Assembly: GCA_016706865.1 (NCBI GenBank)
Contig: JADJIS010000003.1
Coordinates: forward strand, 2,405,780-2,469,779
DNA length: 64,000 bases
From: Bacteroidota bacterium
GTDB lineage: Bacteria > Bacteroidota > Bacteroidia > Chitinophagales > BACL12
Direction: 5' to 3'
This document shows positions 35,631 to 45,119 of the stretch, in pieces. The first letter of the stretch is position 1. Each line of letters starts with the position of its first letter. Under the pieces are notes generated by a model, which saw only the letters and a program-made list of their open reading frames with translations, was not told where the DNA came from and did not search any database. The position numbers were made by a program, and so were the translations under genes.

Positions 35631-37413
35631 ACTGTCCAGAAACAGATTGCTCATAAGCATTTTGACCACCAACTATTGGTATTGAAATATTCGAATTAAG
35701 AAGGTCAATTGTTAATTCCGTACCGGGTTTAGGCCATAAAGTAAATTCTTTATCTGATGAAAATATCAATAAACCTATTTGTTTACCTGCAGGTATTATC
35801 TGATCATCGGGCATAAGATCAAAAGTTACTTGGTAATATGTATCCTTTTGTAATACAACACCATTAGTTAAAGAATTAAAATTCTGTGGATCTGCCCAGC
35901 CTCTTGTAATAATATTATCATACACTTCCGTTTCCTTTTCATCTTCCCATGGTAATGCAACCAACCAAACCGATAAATTTGCTGCAGCTTTGCTTGATGA
36001 CAAACGAATGGTAACCTTTGGAATACCTGAAATTCTAATATCTTCTTTTAGTGTTGGAGAAATAAATAATAATCTGTGTTCGTTGTATTTTTCTCCACAT
36101 AATTCTGCGCCTGAATAATGATAATCATCCGTTAAAGTATCAGGTACACTTCCTTTCAATGGTTGTAATGACAATGCGCCATTATTATTAGAACCATTTT
36201 GTAGAAAGAATTTAACATCCATTGCATTTTTATCGGGGTATTCATTATATGCTGTTGGTGTTACCTCGTGTTCTCTTACTATTTGCACCTTAGCATCATT
36301 TTCTACGCCGTTTTCAATACCGAACAAATAATGTGTGAACCATCTGTTCATCATTGTAACTGGAGGATCTCCACCGTGATCATCTTGATGATAATACATT
36401 TGCACAGGTAAACCTTTTTGTTTTGCTGCGAGATAAAAACGATAACTCTGTTCTGTCATCACATTCCAGTCGTTAAATCCATGTGCCATAATCATTGCCG
36501 CATGCATATTATCAATTTTGGATATATAATCTCTCGAAGCCCAAAAATCATTATAATCGCCTGTAATTCTATCCTGATTTTTAACTAAGATACTGTCGCG
36601 AATAACCCTATTTAAGTATTTGCGTTTTGATTTTTCACCGGAATTAATAAAATCATATAATACATCCACATCTTCTCCCACATATCCTCCGGGTGATCTT
36701 ACTAATCCATTGGAACGATAATAATGATAAAACGAAGTAACAGGTGCAACCGGAATAATTGCCTCGAGTCCCTGCACACCGGTTGTTGCCGCAGCAATAC
36801 ATAAAGTGCCGTCGTAAGATGTGCCTGTCATACCAACCTTCCCACTGCACCAAAATGCTTTTACTTCTTCATCTCCATTTCTAGTTGTGAAAGCTTTTCC
36901 TCTTCCGCACAACCAGTCGATAACTGCTTTTGGAGCAAGTGCCTCATTATCTCCGCCCACTGTAGGTGCTCCATCAGATAATCCCGTGCCGGGAGAGGAA
37001 GAATACACCATAACATAACCTCTTGGCACCCAGGTGGTATTCATATAAAAAGACATAAAAGGCCATTTATCGCGTGTGCCCAATTTTCCATGTTTATGCA
37101 TTTTCGGCAATTCCCCTAGTTCGTTTTTAACATTCCAAAACCTGTTTTTATCGAACAAACCCAATAGAGCCCAGAGTTTAAGTCCGTAATAGGGACTTGA
37201 AGTATATACAACCGGCAATTTTAAATTTCCCGAAGCCGTTTGTCCCGGACGCGTAATAAAAGTATGCATCCTATCCAACCTTCCATCCCCATCAGAATCA
37301 AAATTCGTCTCCACCCACAGCTCTTCATTTATCCAAGTTTCCTTATCACTAAATTCAGGGACAATTTGGGCTTCGCCATTTGAAAATACAGGTTGGGGAG
37401 TTTGCGCGATCAT
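35629..37413 (-). CDS. Xaa-Pro dipeptidyl-peptidase-like hydrolase (CocE/NonD, S15)
   Basis: The 594-residue alpha/beta hydrolase has the nucleophile motif GTSYDG (Ser199), an acid in HGFNDWNV and a His in YHQDDHGG, plus the C-terminal jelly-roll of the X-Pro family (GIPKVTIRLSSSKAAANLSVWLVAL). It removes Xaa-Pro dipeptides or hydrolyses related esters. The start MIAQTPQP looks like the end of a signal peptide. Upstream at 37469, another frame gives MSFTKNIILPFLSLF, which joins this frame if one T is added to the T6 run at 37424-37429. The true gene is therefore probably 35629-37469 and exported. Confidence 0.85.
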   Translation of the reverse strand: MIAQTPQPVFSNGEAQIVPEFSDKETWINEELWVETNFDSDGDGRLDRMHTFITRPGQTASGNLKLPVVYTSSPYYGLKLWALLGLFDKNRFWNVKNELGELPKMHKHGKLGTRDKWPFMSFYMNTTWVPRGYVMVYSSSPGTGLSDGAPTVGGDNEALAPKAVIDWLCGRGKAFTTRNGDEEVKAFWCSGKVGMTGTSYDGTLCIAAATTGVQGLEAIIPVAPVTSFYHYYRSNGLVRSPGGYVGEDVDVLYDFINSGEKSKRKYLNRVIRDSILVKNQDRITGDYNDFWASRDYISKIDNMHAAMIMAHGFNDWNVMTEQSYRFYLAAKQKGLPVQMYYHQDDHGGDPPVTMMNRWFTHYLFGIENGVENDAKVQIVREHEVTPTAYNEYPDKNAMDVKFFLQNGSNNNGALSLQPLKGSVPDTLTDDYHYSGAELCGEKYNEHRLLFISPTLKEDIRISGIPKVTIRLSSSKAAANLSVWLVALPWEDEKETEVYDNIITRGWADPQNFNSLTNGVVLQKDTYYQVTFDLMPDDQIIPAGKQIGLLIFSSDKEFTLWPKPGTELTIDLLNSNISIPIVGGQNAYEQSVSGQ

Positions 37414-37582
37414 TTCTTTGCAGAAAAAAGGGATAAAAATGGGAGGATGATGTTTTTTGTGAAGGACATAATTTTTAATTAAATGAGGGGTTGAAGGTAG
37501 GGAATGTTGGGGAAAACATATTGATTTGATTTGGGTTTAAAGGGAGCAACAAAATATAAGATTCGAATACCAAATATCACAA

Positions 37583-39448
37583 TCAATTTGAAGTTTCTAA
37601 TCGCGATCTTATCCATTCTTCCGTTTCCTTATCTACACAATATATATAACATCCCTTCATGCCTCTGGTCATCAGAGTTCGGTAAGTATTTTTGACAATA
37701 GCGTTTAATGTATCCATTCCTCCTACCTTATCACCTTTTATAATATTTTTCCATCCTCTTATCGACATGTCTGTTTTTGCTCGTTTTGTTGGATCGATTA
37801 TGATTTCACCATTTCGAACAACCATATCTGAACCAATAATAACTCCGATATACTCCACCTCAAGTCCCTGACAGGTATGTATGCAGCCAATTTGGTGAAC
37901 TGAATTTGGTGAATTAATATATAAACCACCATCTGCAGATAAATTCCATTGTTTTGAAAATTTAAATTGCGGAAATTCAATATCCATTAATTCCGGATTC
38001 TTTTTACTTATCCAATTCCAACAATATCCTGCAACCAACCTGGCACTATTCTTTTCTTTGTTTTTCTCATAAATGGCTTTAAATAATGCATTTGGATTAT
38101 CAAAGATTTTAAATTCATACTCATTTTTGTATAAAATACTATTTGCAGTTTCTCTTAACTGAAGTGTATTATCCAACCATAATAAATATGCGTTGGATCC
38201 TCCACATCTGAATTGTGACTTTAACTCTAATACTTCTACATCGGCGTTATAAAATTCTGCCCACTTTTTTATCTCTTCCTCAGTACCAATATCCTTTAAT
38301 GTAACTTTTTGATTTTCGTCAAGAAAGAAAATTGTGCAATGAGCTGTATTGATCAATTCTTTCACCTGATTTTCACCAAGATTTCCAAATAAACCACTAA
38401 ATTCATTTAACCGGTGTGCTTCATCTACGATTAGTGTTTTGTATAAATTGGATTTCAATTCATGGTAACCACCTGAACCTTTAAATAATCCCCCGACATA
38501 ATTCTTTTTATACTTTCCCAATAAACTTTCCGAAAACACAGCTCTGGGTGCAGCATTTTTGGTTACATACTGCGCCATTTGTCGTTCACTTATCATTTTT
38601 ACCAGCAGATTAATTGCGACAACCGATTTACCTGTTCCTGGACCTCCGTGCACTATCAAAACCTTTTTTTTGGTCTTTGTAGATTCTTTGATCAATTTAA
38701 GAGCTTTTTCATATACAATTTTCTGATCGTCAATTAAAATAAACTCTTTATTTCCTTTTAAAAGAGCGTCCAGTGTTTCTGCGAGTATTTTTGAAGGTTT
38801 TAATTCACTATTTTCAATTTTGTTTAAGACATTTTTTTTGTCTCCGGTTTTAATATTCTTTTTAATAAAATTCTTTAGATCCTCGCCTTGACCTTTGCCG
38901 TATAATGGTGCCTTTTTTATATATTCATCATATACTGAATTGTTAATATTTCCATCCAATTTGTAATTGTGCATATAAACGCAGGGATATATACCAACTT
39001 TATTACTATATATATAGGTATTATATCCCTCCAGAAAAGAAGCATAAGACCATGCTTGATAACTTGGGTGCACATGTTCGGAATAACCATGTTGAAACCA
39101 TGTACCAATCATACCATCCATTTGCAAGACTTTAATTTTTTCCCACTGTTTGAGTTCCACCACAATTAAACTTCCATTTTCATCCTTATCATAACCGGAA
39201 ATAAGCATGTCTATCCTATTACTTGTTCGTGGAATATTGTATTCTACAGCAATTCCAGAATCATTCGGAATAGATGCATCATTTAAAACATGATACATTC
39301 TTTGTAAAGAATTTTCCCAGCTATTATATTCTGACTTTCCGGTTTTGCGTAATAATATACTTTCAAGTGCTTCATCAATAATATCAGCAATTAATCCGCT
39401 TTCCACATCCTTTAAAAATTCCATTTTCGTTTTGTGATATACAATCAT
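37583..39448 (-). CDS. DUF2075 helicase with N-terminal nuclease-like domain
   Basis: The 621-residue protein fuses a PD-(D/E)xK-like region (Asp80, then Glu98-Leu-Lys100 in VVELKQW) to a DUF2075 P-loop ATPase. Walker A is GGPGTGKS (268-275) and Walker B LIVDEAHRLNE (about 340-349), with a UvrD-like FLDENQKVTL motif and C-terminal HTCQGLEVEYIGVIIG. Such proteins occur in phage-defence islands. Its start overlaps the stop of the MazG gene by four bases (ATGA), so the two are translationally coupled. Confidence 0.8.
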   Translation of the reverse strand: MIVYHKTKMEFLKDVESGLIADIIDEALESILLRKTGKSEYNSWENSLQRMYHVLNDASIPNDSGIAVEYNIPRTSNRIDMLISGYDKDENGSLIVVELKQWEKIKVLQMDGMIGTWFQHGYSEHVHPSYQAWSYASFLEGYNTYIYSNKVGIYPCVYMHNYKLDGNINNSVYDEYIKKAPLYGKGQGEDLKNFIKKNIKTGDKKNVLNKIENSELKPSKILAETLDALLKGNKEFILIDDQKIVYEKALKLIKESTKTKKKVLIVHGGPGTGKSVVAINLLVKMISERQMAQYVTKNAAPRAVFSESLLGKYKKNYVGGLFKGSGGYHELKSNLYKTLIVDEAHRLNEFSGLFGNLGENQVKELINTAHCTIFFLDENQKVTLKDIGTEEEIKKWAEFYNADVEVLELKSQFRCGGSNAYLLWLDNTLQLRETANSILYKNEYEFKIFDNPNALFKAIYEKNKEKNSARLVAGYCWNWISKKNPELMDIEFPQFKFSKQWNLSADGGLYINSPNSVHQIGCIHTCQGLEVEYIGVIIGSDMVVRNGEIIIDPTKRAKTDMSIRGWKNIIKGDKVGGMDTLNAIVKNTYRTLMTRGMKGCYIYCVDKETEEWIRSRLETSN

Positions 39449-39774
39449 AGGTCAGTATATTTAGTAGCGTTCCCTTTTGACTTTGCAACAGGATACTTTT
39501 CATCATTTTCTTTAATTTTCGCCAATACTATTTCACTCACATCCAATCTGAGTTTATGTGCCAGCAAAAAGCTGAAAGAAAGCACATCAGCCAACTCACC
39601 TTTTAGTTTTTCAACCGATGCATCTGAGGCATCCTTCCAAAGAAATAGTTCCAAAAGTTCACCTGCCTCAATACTTATGGCCAACGCAAGATCCTTTGGA
39701 TTGTGAAATTGAGCCCAGTCACGATCATCCCTAAAGGAGATTAAGGCGTTGGTGAGGGTTTGGATATCATTCAT
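39445..39774 (-). CDS. MazG-like nucleotide pyrophosphohydrolase
   Basis: The 109-residue protein keeps the MazG motif ExxE...ExxD: Glu36 and Glu39 in IEAGELLEL, then Glu60 and Asp63 in GELADVL. All four Mg2+-binding positions are therefore present. The length fits the small dCTPase/iMazG-like group that hydrolyses (d)NTPs to monophosphates. It is coupled by ATGA overlap to the DUF2075 gene downstream, implying a joint role, probably in defence. Confidence 0.88.
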   Translation of the reverse strand: MNDIQTLTNALISFRDDRDWAQFHNPKDLALAISIEAGELLELFLWKDASDASVEKLKGELADVLSFSFLLAHKLRLDVSEIVLAKIKENDEKYPVAKSKGNATKYTDL

Positions 39775-40020
39775 TGTGCGGGTTTTAATAATGCAAGTAT
39801 AAAACTAAATTTGTATAGGATGAAGGTCATTTGGGCGTTTGTCATAAATTTAAGGGCGGGGGCTGCGGTTTTGGAGGATTTGTGTATGGGTCGAATTTGG
39901 AAGGTTACTTCCAATAAAGAATGTGAAGTGGAAAGATTTGAATGTGGTAGTTGGTGTAGGTCAATCGTGGGATAAGAACAAAAACTTTACAGTTTTACAA
40001 TAAATTTGTACAAAAAAATT

Positions 40021-40314
40021 ATGACTCTAAATGAAGCTCGAATAGCAAAAAATAAACAACCCGAGATTAATGAAATGCATTGTGCAATTTTGTTCATTCT
40101 TCCAGTTGAGGAAACGGCACAAAATGATTTTAGAAATCGATTAATAATGCGACTAAATAATAATGAGTCTTTGGAGGAAATTGCAGATCAAATTGATTAT
40201 TTAAATCAATTATATGAGGACAATTATCATGAAAATACCTTCGAACTTAGGTACTTGAGGGCGATGATAAATTTCATTGATGAATTTGATTTAGATGGCA
40301 AAAGGATTAATTAA
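40021..40314 (+). CDS. Hypothetical small helical protein
   Basis: The 97-residue protein is acidic and helical, with no signal peptide. The ATG at 40021 is preferred to a TTG at 40006. No family is recognised. It lies alone between the MazG gene and an AT-rich gap. Confidence 0.5.
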   Translation: MTLNEARIAKNKQPEINEMHCAILFILPVEETAQNDFRNRLIMRLNNNESLEEIADQIDYLNQLYEDNYHENTFELRYLRAMINFIDEFDLDGKRIN

Positions 40315-40777
40315 GTCTCATTATTATTTAATTAATTCTGTCTCTGAATCACTAGGGAAGATTCCATTTCATCAAATGTTTTCGGAAACACGTTTTACCC
40401 TAAACGTGAGACTTTGAATTTTGGTCGTGAGATAATTCAACTCCTATTATTCCAAACTTTTTACGAATAATGAAAATTTGTTTTTTTTTTCAAATCCAAT
40501 TTTAAAACAAAAAATTAGTTTTTAAAGTATAACTTTTTTATCATAGATTTGCAAGCATTGTGCCACTTATGATTTTTCAATTTCTTTCCTGATTTCATAA
40601 TGGATGAGTATGGAAATTATTATAAGGTAATATAGATGCAGGGCGATTTTGGAGTGCTACTAATTTAATAACAACGAGAAGCGGACAAATAATAATGATT
40701 GAAAATCGCGATCTGGGTAACTACAATATTTGATGAAAAGTGAAAGGACAAATAATTTAGAATGATAATTTATAGCA
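40315..40777. other. AT-rich intergenic region with paired motifs
   Basis: No gene is visible in about 460 bases. GCGATTTT (40643-40650) and AAAATCGC (40702-40709) could pair over a 51-base loop, and GGACAAATAAT occurs twice (40683 and 40746). Long A and T runs surround 40480-40535. The meaning is unclear. Confidence 0.3.
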
Positions 40778-41005
40778 TTACATTAATTCAGCATACTGAA
40801 GATTAATGTTTTTTTTACTAAAAATTACTTTAGTATTTCCATTTTGATCAAGTTCAAAAGGATGGAATATTTCTTCAATACTTACTTCGAATTTTTCATT
40901 TGTTTTTCTTATTAATTGATTATCGATTAAGTCCTGAAATATTTCTTCACTCTTTTCACTTGAGTGAAACTTAGTAATAATTTGTTGAATTACTTCAACG
41001 GTCAA
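40778..41005 (-). CDS. Hypothetical small protein, possible winged helix
   Basis: The frame encodes 75 residues from TTG, but stays open further upstream (reading ...NQIISHIWAYRKP before it) with no ATG. The pattern ISHIWAYRKPLTVEVIQQIITKF...LIDNQLIRKTNEKFEV resembles a winged-helix reading head. The real start may lie in an overlap with the membrane gene upstream, or a base may be missing. Confidence 0.4.
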   Translation of the reverse strand: MTVEVIQQIITKFHSSEKSEEIFQDLIDNQLIRKTNEKFEVSIEEIFHPFELDQNGNTKVIFSKKNINLQYAELM

Positions 41006-41034
41006 AGGTTTTCTGTAAGCCCAAATATGAGAAA

Positions 41035-41382
41035 TTATTTGATTATATTGGTACCCAAAATAATTTCTTTTTTATTAACATTTGCTTCCTTCCTTTTTTC
41101 CTTTAATATAGCAATGTCAATTTTTTGCTTTATTAACTTTTGCTCTTCGACATCATTTGACAGGTCACGGAATATCTTATCAAGTTGTTTTTTATTTTCT
41201 AGGCTAAGGTTTCCTGTTTCAGAGACAATCTTCCTAAACTTTTCGGAATTTTTGATATAATATTTCCATAATTCAGCTCTCTCAAGCTTACGCGCACTTT
41301 TTATTTCTTCAAAGTAAAATATAAGCCAAATTCCTAAACCAATTAAAGCAAGACGACCTAACCAGTAAATAGCATCTTCCAT
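41035..41382 (-). CDS. Single-helix membrane protein with coiled coil
   Basis: The 115-residue protein has one N-terminal membrane helix (residues 6-23) followed by a long charged coiled coil. No family is recognised. It precedes the small possible winged-helix gene on the same strand. Confidence 0.5.
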   Translation of the reverse strand: MEDAIYWLGRLALIGLGIWLIFYFEEIKSARKLERAELWKYYIKNSEKFRKIVSETGNLSLENKKQLDKIFRDLSNDVEEQKLIKQKIDIAILKEKRKEANVNKKEIILGTNIIK

Positions 41383-41582
41383 AGAGGTAAAATTTTAATT
41401 CACGAATTTAAGTAAAGTAATTGGATTTCTTTGAAAAACCTGTGCAACTGAATATTCAGGTCCACAAAATAGCTTCAGAATTCTTTGGGTAGTGGATTAT
41501 TTGTATATCATATCCTAATACAGAATGTGAGAGGCATTGATTTTAAAGGATTTTGAGGGGGTGGGGTATAATGGGGAACAAA

Positions 41583-42428
41583 CTACTTCAATTTTGCCAT
41601 CTCCTCCAACTCCTTTCGATAGGATTCAAAAACATCAGGCGTCCTAATATTACAGGTTGAAATTAATAGACCTTTAAGGACAACTTCAGCAGTTTTATTA
41701 AAATGTCTTAATGAATCATCATTGAAATTCTGACGGATGTTTTTCAATTGACTAACATATTCGAAAGTACAACCTGACATTACTTCCTCAGTCCAGATTA
41801 ATTCATAAAGTTTAACATCCAAATTCTCTTCATTTATAGTTATGGGGGCAATATATAAATTACAGGGGACATTATGGTATACAAATTCAGTCACTTGAAA
41901 TTCGTAATTATTTTTTTGAAATTTTGCTAATTCCAAATCCTCAATCACTTCCGGCGAAATTATTAATCTCATTCCTGAAATTTTTGATTTCTCGGAAGTC
42001 CAATATGCTCTTGCAACTCCAAGCCCAATAGGATTTGAGCCTTCCCTATTTGTAACTAAATCACCTAAGTCCTTAAATCTTATTGTCCAATCTTTAACAA
42101 ATCCTCCACGGATTAATGGTGTATATTCAGTGTCAGGTGGAAAATTTGAATAAAAACCGAAAGTATCATTAAAAATACGCTCACAACAAAACATTAATGC
42201 TACTGGGTTTTTACCTTCCAAGTAAAAACAGTCGCTAAACGATTTGATAAATATTTTATCAACTATTTGACTATTAATTTCATTAATTACACCAAGAAGT
42301 GAGGATGCAAGATTTGAATAAATGCTGTTCAAAGCGGTAATTTTTTGCAAATATGTTTTACTTGAGTCGCTCACGAGTGAACCGTAACCAAGAACATCAA
42401 TAAAAACACAATAATTAATATTCTCCAT
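41583..42428 (-). CDS. Cyclase-like fold protein, possible class III nucleotidyl cyclase
   Basis: The 281-residue protein opens with a strand carrying Asp11 (CVFIDVLGYG). It has a second Asp at SFSDCFYL (Asp66), then PLIRGGFVKD and GLGVARAYWTSEK. The order strand-Asp, FSD, RGG resembles class III adenylate/guanylate cyclase-like proteins, some of which make signals in phage defence (Pycsar type). The two Asp would bind metal. This is pattern recognition only; it could be an inactive or unrelated fold. It is next to the DUF4062 gene in a defence cluster. Confidence 0.4.
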   Translation of the reverse strand: MENINYCVFIDVLGYGSLVSDSSKTYLQKITALNSIYSNLASSLLGVINEINSQIVDKIFIKSFSDCFYLEGKNPVALMFCCERIFNDTFGFYSNFPPDTEYTPLIRGGFVKDWTIRFKDLGDLVTNREGSNPIGLGVARAYWTSEKSKISGMRLIISPEVIEDLELAKFQKNNYEFQVTEFVYHNVPCNLYIAPITINEENLDVKLYELIWTEEVMSGCTFEYVSQLKNIRQNFNDDSLRHFNKTAEVVLKGLLISTCNIRTPDVFESYRKELEEMAKLK

Positions 42429-42448
42429 AAGGAATTGATTAAATGAGT

Positions 42449-42994
42449 TTACTCGGAGAGTAATTTATCAGTTACGTAATTTGAGAAAGCAATACCATCT
42501 TTGGATAACATATATCTCTGACCACCGGATTCCTTTTTAATGTCAACTAAACCCTTGCCGACTAATTTATGTAAAAGATTTTCAGAGCTATGAATAGTTG
42601 ACGTCCATGTATTGAGCCGCTTTCTTTTTACAATAAAATAATGCAACATATTTATATTAGTGTCACCAAACTTTTCCTTTATTTGCGCCAATTCATTGTA
42701 GTCATAATCTCGTTGATTGTCTTTAGACAGTTGAGTTTCTATATTTTCTGCTTTTAATTGTTTTACAAGTACATCGGGTTGTAATCCAGCGATGGGAGGT
42801 GATAAACTGCTTAACTGTTTTTTTAAATTGATATTTTCACTGCTGAGTGAATCGTAGTTCGCAAGTATTGTTGCAAAATTAATATTTCCTTCTACCTTAA
42901 TCCAACCGGGAATGTCATCCCTTAATCTGAAATCATCTAAAGCCTTATCGATCCCAATTTTAATATCTTTATAATCCTCCCAGTAATCAATCAT
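42449..42994 (-). CDS. DUF4062 protein, C-terminal fragment
   Basis: These 181 residues contain the post-domain GWIKVEG segment, a coiled coil (SLSSENINLKKQL) and a C-terminal winged-helix-like region (LHKLVGKGLVDIKKESGGQRYMLSKDG). It probably continues the fragment at 43063-43362. Confidence 0.6.
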   Translation of the reverse strand: MIDYWEDYKDIKIGIDKALDDFRLRDDIPGWIKVEGNINFATILANYDSLSSENINLKKQLSSLSPPIAGLQPDVLVKQLKAENIETQLSKDNQRDYDYNELAQIKEKFGDTNINMLHYFIVKRKRLNTWTSTIHSSENLLHKLVGKGLVDIKKESGGQRYMLSKDGIAFSNYVTDKLLSE

Positions 42995-43062
42995 ATTAGT
43001 TTTCGCTTTGGCTCGTAGTTCGTTAAAATTTGGCCTATCCTCAAACTGGTCAGTTTTCTCAA

Positions 43063-43362
43063 TTATTGTAAAATTGGTTTGCCGAGCCTTTCCGCTTCTT
43101 CGTATTCTAAATGAATATAGCTCTTATCCGAGCCAGGTGCTACTTGTCCGTATCGTTTACTAATGATTAAACAGAAAACATCGGCGGCTTGTATCCATCT
43201 ATAGATTATTTCAAGCGGGCGTTTATCAGATGCCGCAAACCATTCCATCCCGGCAGGTATATGTCCTGAAGTAAGGATTGCCATCAATGCCGCTTGTCGC
43301 TCTTTTTCGAATCCATCGAAAACTGAAGATATAAACACTTGATACTTTTTTTCTTGTGCCAT
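43063..43362 (-). CDS. DUF4062 domain, N-terminal fragment
   Basis: The 99 residues YQVFISSVFDGFEKERQAALMAILTSGHIPAGMEWFAASDKRPLE...ISKRYGQVAPGSDKSYIHLEYEEAERLGKPI are a near-complete DUF4062 domain. The stop falls in a frameshift. Confidence 0.7.
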   Translation of the reverse strand: MAQEKKYQVFISSVFDGFEKERQAALMAILTSGHIPAGMEWFAASDKRPLEIIYRWIQAADVFCLIISKRYGQVAPGSDKSYIHLEYEEAERLGKPILQ

Positions 43363-43372
43363 TGAAATTAAA

Positions 43373-43867
43373 TTAATTATTATTTATGGATTTGAAGATT
43401 TCCCACCTATATTTTAAACTTTGAGAATTTGGTAAATATTTATCTATTCGCTCGGCAATTCTAATACCTTTTAAGGACTGATATTCACTGCCAATTAACT
43501 GAATACTAATCTCAACTTGTAAAGTTGTGGGATTAATTCCAATGAGAGATGCATCAAATAAATCATGTATATCAGATCGTAGAAGAAGGGCATTAGTGGA
43601 ATGATTATTTCCTGATTTTGTAAATTCAAAAATATGGCAAGCATGTAAGACGTCTTTGACTTTGCAACCAGTTATACAGCATGTATCACAGTAGACAATA
43701 AAAAGGTTTTCACGAAGTTTGTTTTGTCCTCTCCTGATTCTTATATATCGTGCAATTCTTTCTTGAAGATTATCATTAGTAGCCTCCTCAATTATAGGGT
43801 TTGAGGATCTGTCTGAATAATTTATATCCTCTATGATATTTTCAATATTCAAATCCCAATCTAACAT
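43373..43867 (-). CDS. HNH endonuclease domain fragment
   Basis: The 164 residues contain RRGQNKLRENLFIVYCDTCCITGC, then HACHI and NALLLRSDIHDLFDASLIGINP, the HNH_2-type metal finger. The Met at 43867 is probably internal to the longer frame. Confidence 0.7.
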   Translation of the reverse strand: MLDWDLNIENIIEDINYSDRSSNPIIEEATNDNLQERIARYIRIRRGQNKLRENLFIVYCDTCCITGCKVKDVLHACHIFEFTKSGNNHSTNALLLRSDIHDLFDASLIGINPTTLQVEISIQLIGSEYQSLKGIRIAERIDKYLPNSQSLKYRWEIFKSINNN

Positions 43868-44160
43868 CTGTGTTAATTCTACAATGGCTACCCGGATTGC
43901 TACTGGATTTGCGAAAACCTCCTTACTTACAGTTCCTTTATTCTCATTTACGACTCTAATGTAATTGGCGTGGTTTTCTTTAGTGATAACTTCGGTAGTT
44001 TGACTTTCTACACTTAATCTTTTAATAACAATTCTGTTAATCTCTACTTCGGTAACACGGTATTCTGCTTGTCTTTTGGTGAATAAAAAATTAATTCTTC
44101 ATCAAAATAATATTTTGCATTTGAAATAAAATTATTCCATGCAGCTTGTGGGTTAATCAT
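43373..44160 (-). pseudogene. HNH endonuclease gene, interrupted by one frameshift
   Basis: From ATG 44160 the frame reads MINPQAAWNNFISNAKYYFDEELIF and then hits the T6 run (44085-44090 on the plus strand). One added T joins it to an open frame FTKRQAEYRVTEVEINRIVIKRLSVES... that runs without a stop into the HNH domain at 43373-43867. The repaired protein is about 262 residues: an unrecognised N-terminal domain plus HNH nuclease. It begins 39 bases after the AbiC-like gene and ends ten bases before the DUF4062 gene. Confidence 0.75.
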
Positions 44161-44199
44161 AGTTCAATTTAATTATTTTCTATATTTTTTAAATACGAG

Positions 44200-45090
44200 T
44201 TAATGATTTATTATTTCAGTTCGCCATCTTAATTCAATACTTTCATACAATCTCAAATGATTTACATGATCTGTTAAATCATTAATTGCTAAATTTTTGA
44301 TAATTGAATATTTATTTATTAGAGTTTCCATTTTTGCGAAACATAATCCATTGTAAAATATCATTCTAAGTTCTCCAGAAGTAAATTTAGACTGCAGGAT
44401 GCCAGCATAACGACTTTTGTCAATTTCACTAATGTCAGATTCGTCAATAAATTTTAATATGTAATATAAATGCCTAAAATAATTTCCAAAATAAACATGA
44501 TATATTTCGTAAAATATTTTGTATTTAAATATTATTCTCGTTAATGGCTCGTCCATAGCAGGGGTATCTTCATTTGGGTCTTCTATTAAAAAAGCATCGT
44601 AAATACTCTGTATTTCTCTGGAATGAAAACTTACTTGATGAACGCCGCCATATTCATCATACCAAACATCCCAATCATTTGCAGCTACTTCAAAAAAATT
44701 GACACCATTAACTACCCCATTTTGATATATACCAGAATCTGCAGGATGGATGTTGAGCCAACAGAATACTTCTCTAAGTGGAAAGGAGATTTTATCAATA
44801 ATTTTGTCTTGATTTTCGAGTAAATTGAAGAATGCACTCTCAAATTTTTGGTCGGTGTTTAAACGACGACTTTCTGAAAGTTCAGTCCTCTGATTTATAT
44901 AAGTTATATATATTAAAATAATTGTGATGCATGATAAAATTGGGTTTAAAATTCCACCTATGGTATCGCCTATTTGACCCGTTGTCGAATAATTAAATGC
45001 CTCAATTATTGCAGGTCTGGTTAATACCCAAGGCATCAGAAAGGATAGAAAAATTAATCCTAAAATAATTAGCAATAAAGTTCGATTCAT
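44200..45090 (-). CDS. AbiC-like phage abortive-infection membrane protein
   Basis: The 296-residue protein has two N-terminal membrane helices around the conserved GDTIGGILNPILS (residues 41-53), then FESAFFNLLENQ and the C-terminal domain (YFGNYFRHLYYILKFID, AGILQSKFTSGELRMIFYNGL) of the putative phage abortive-infection (PutAbiC) family. Such proteins stop growth of phage-infected cells. It is preceded by a short paralogue of its membrane part and followed by HNH, DUF4062 and cyclase-like genes on the same strand. Confidence 0.8.
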   Translation of the reverse strand: MNRTLLLIILGLIFLSFLMPWVLTRPAIIEAFNYSTTGQIGDTIGGILNPILSCITIILIYITYINQRTELSESRRLNTDQKFESAFFNLLENQDKIIDKISFPLREVFCWLNIHPADSGIYQNGVVNGVNFFEVAANDWDVWYDEYGGVHQVSFHSREIQSIYDAFLIEDPNEDTPAMDEPLTRIIFKYKIFYEIYHVYFGNYFRHLYYILKFIDESDISEIDKSRYAGILQSKFTSGELRMIFYNGLCFAKMETLINKYSIIKNLAINDLTDHVNHLRLYESIELRWRTEIINH

Positions 45091-45119
45091 GTTAGAATAT
45101 TTTTAAAATTAAATTTTAT

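Larger units (their letters stand above)
42449..43362 (-). pseudogene. DUF4062 protein gene, interrupted by one frameshift
   Basis: The N-terminal frame (43063-43362) carries the DUF4062 domain and stops after GKPILQ. The frame of 42449-42994 is open upstream across the break, reading TIIEKTDQFEDRPNFNELRAKAKTN before its first Met. Adding one base to the four-base run at 43070-43073 joins them into a protein of about 304 residues. DUF4062 proteins occur alone or fused to NTPase and repeat domains, often in defence loci. Whether the break is real decay or a sequencing error cannot be told here. Confidence 0.75.

Noticed and set aside
40643..40709. Retron-like or small RNA structure in the gap before 40778
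   Set aside because: Only one eight-base pairing is seen and there is no reverse transcriptase nearby.
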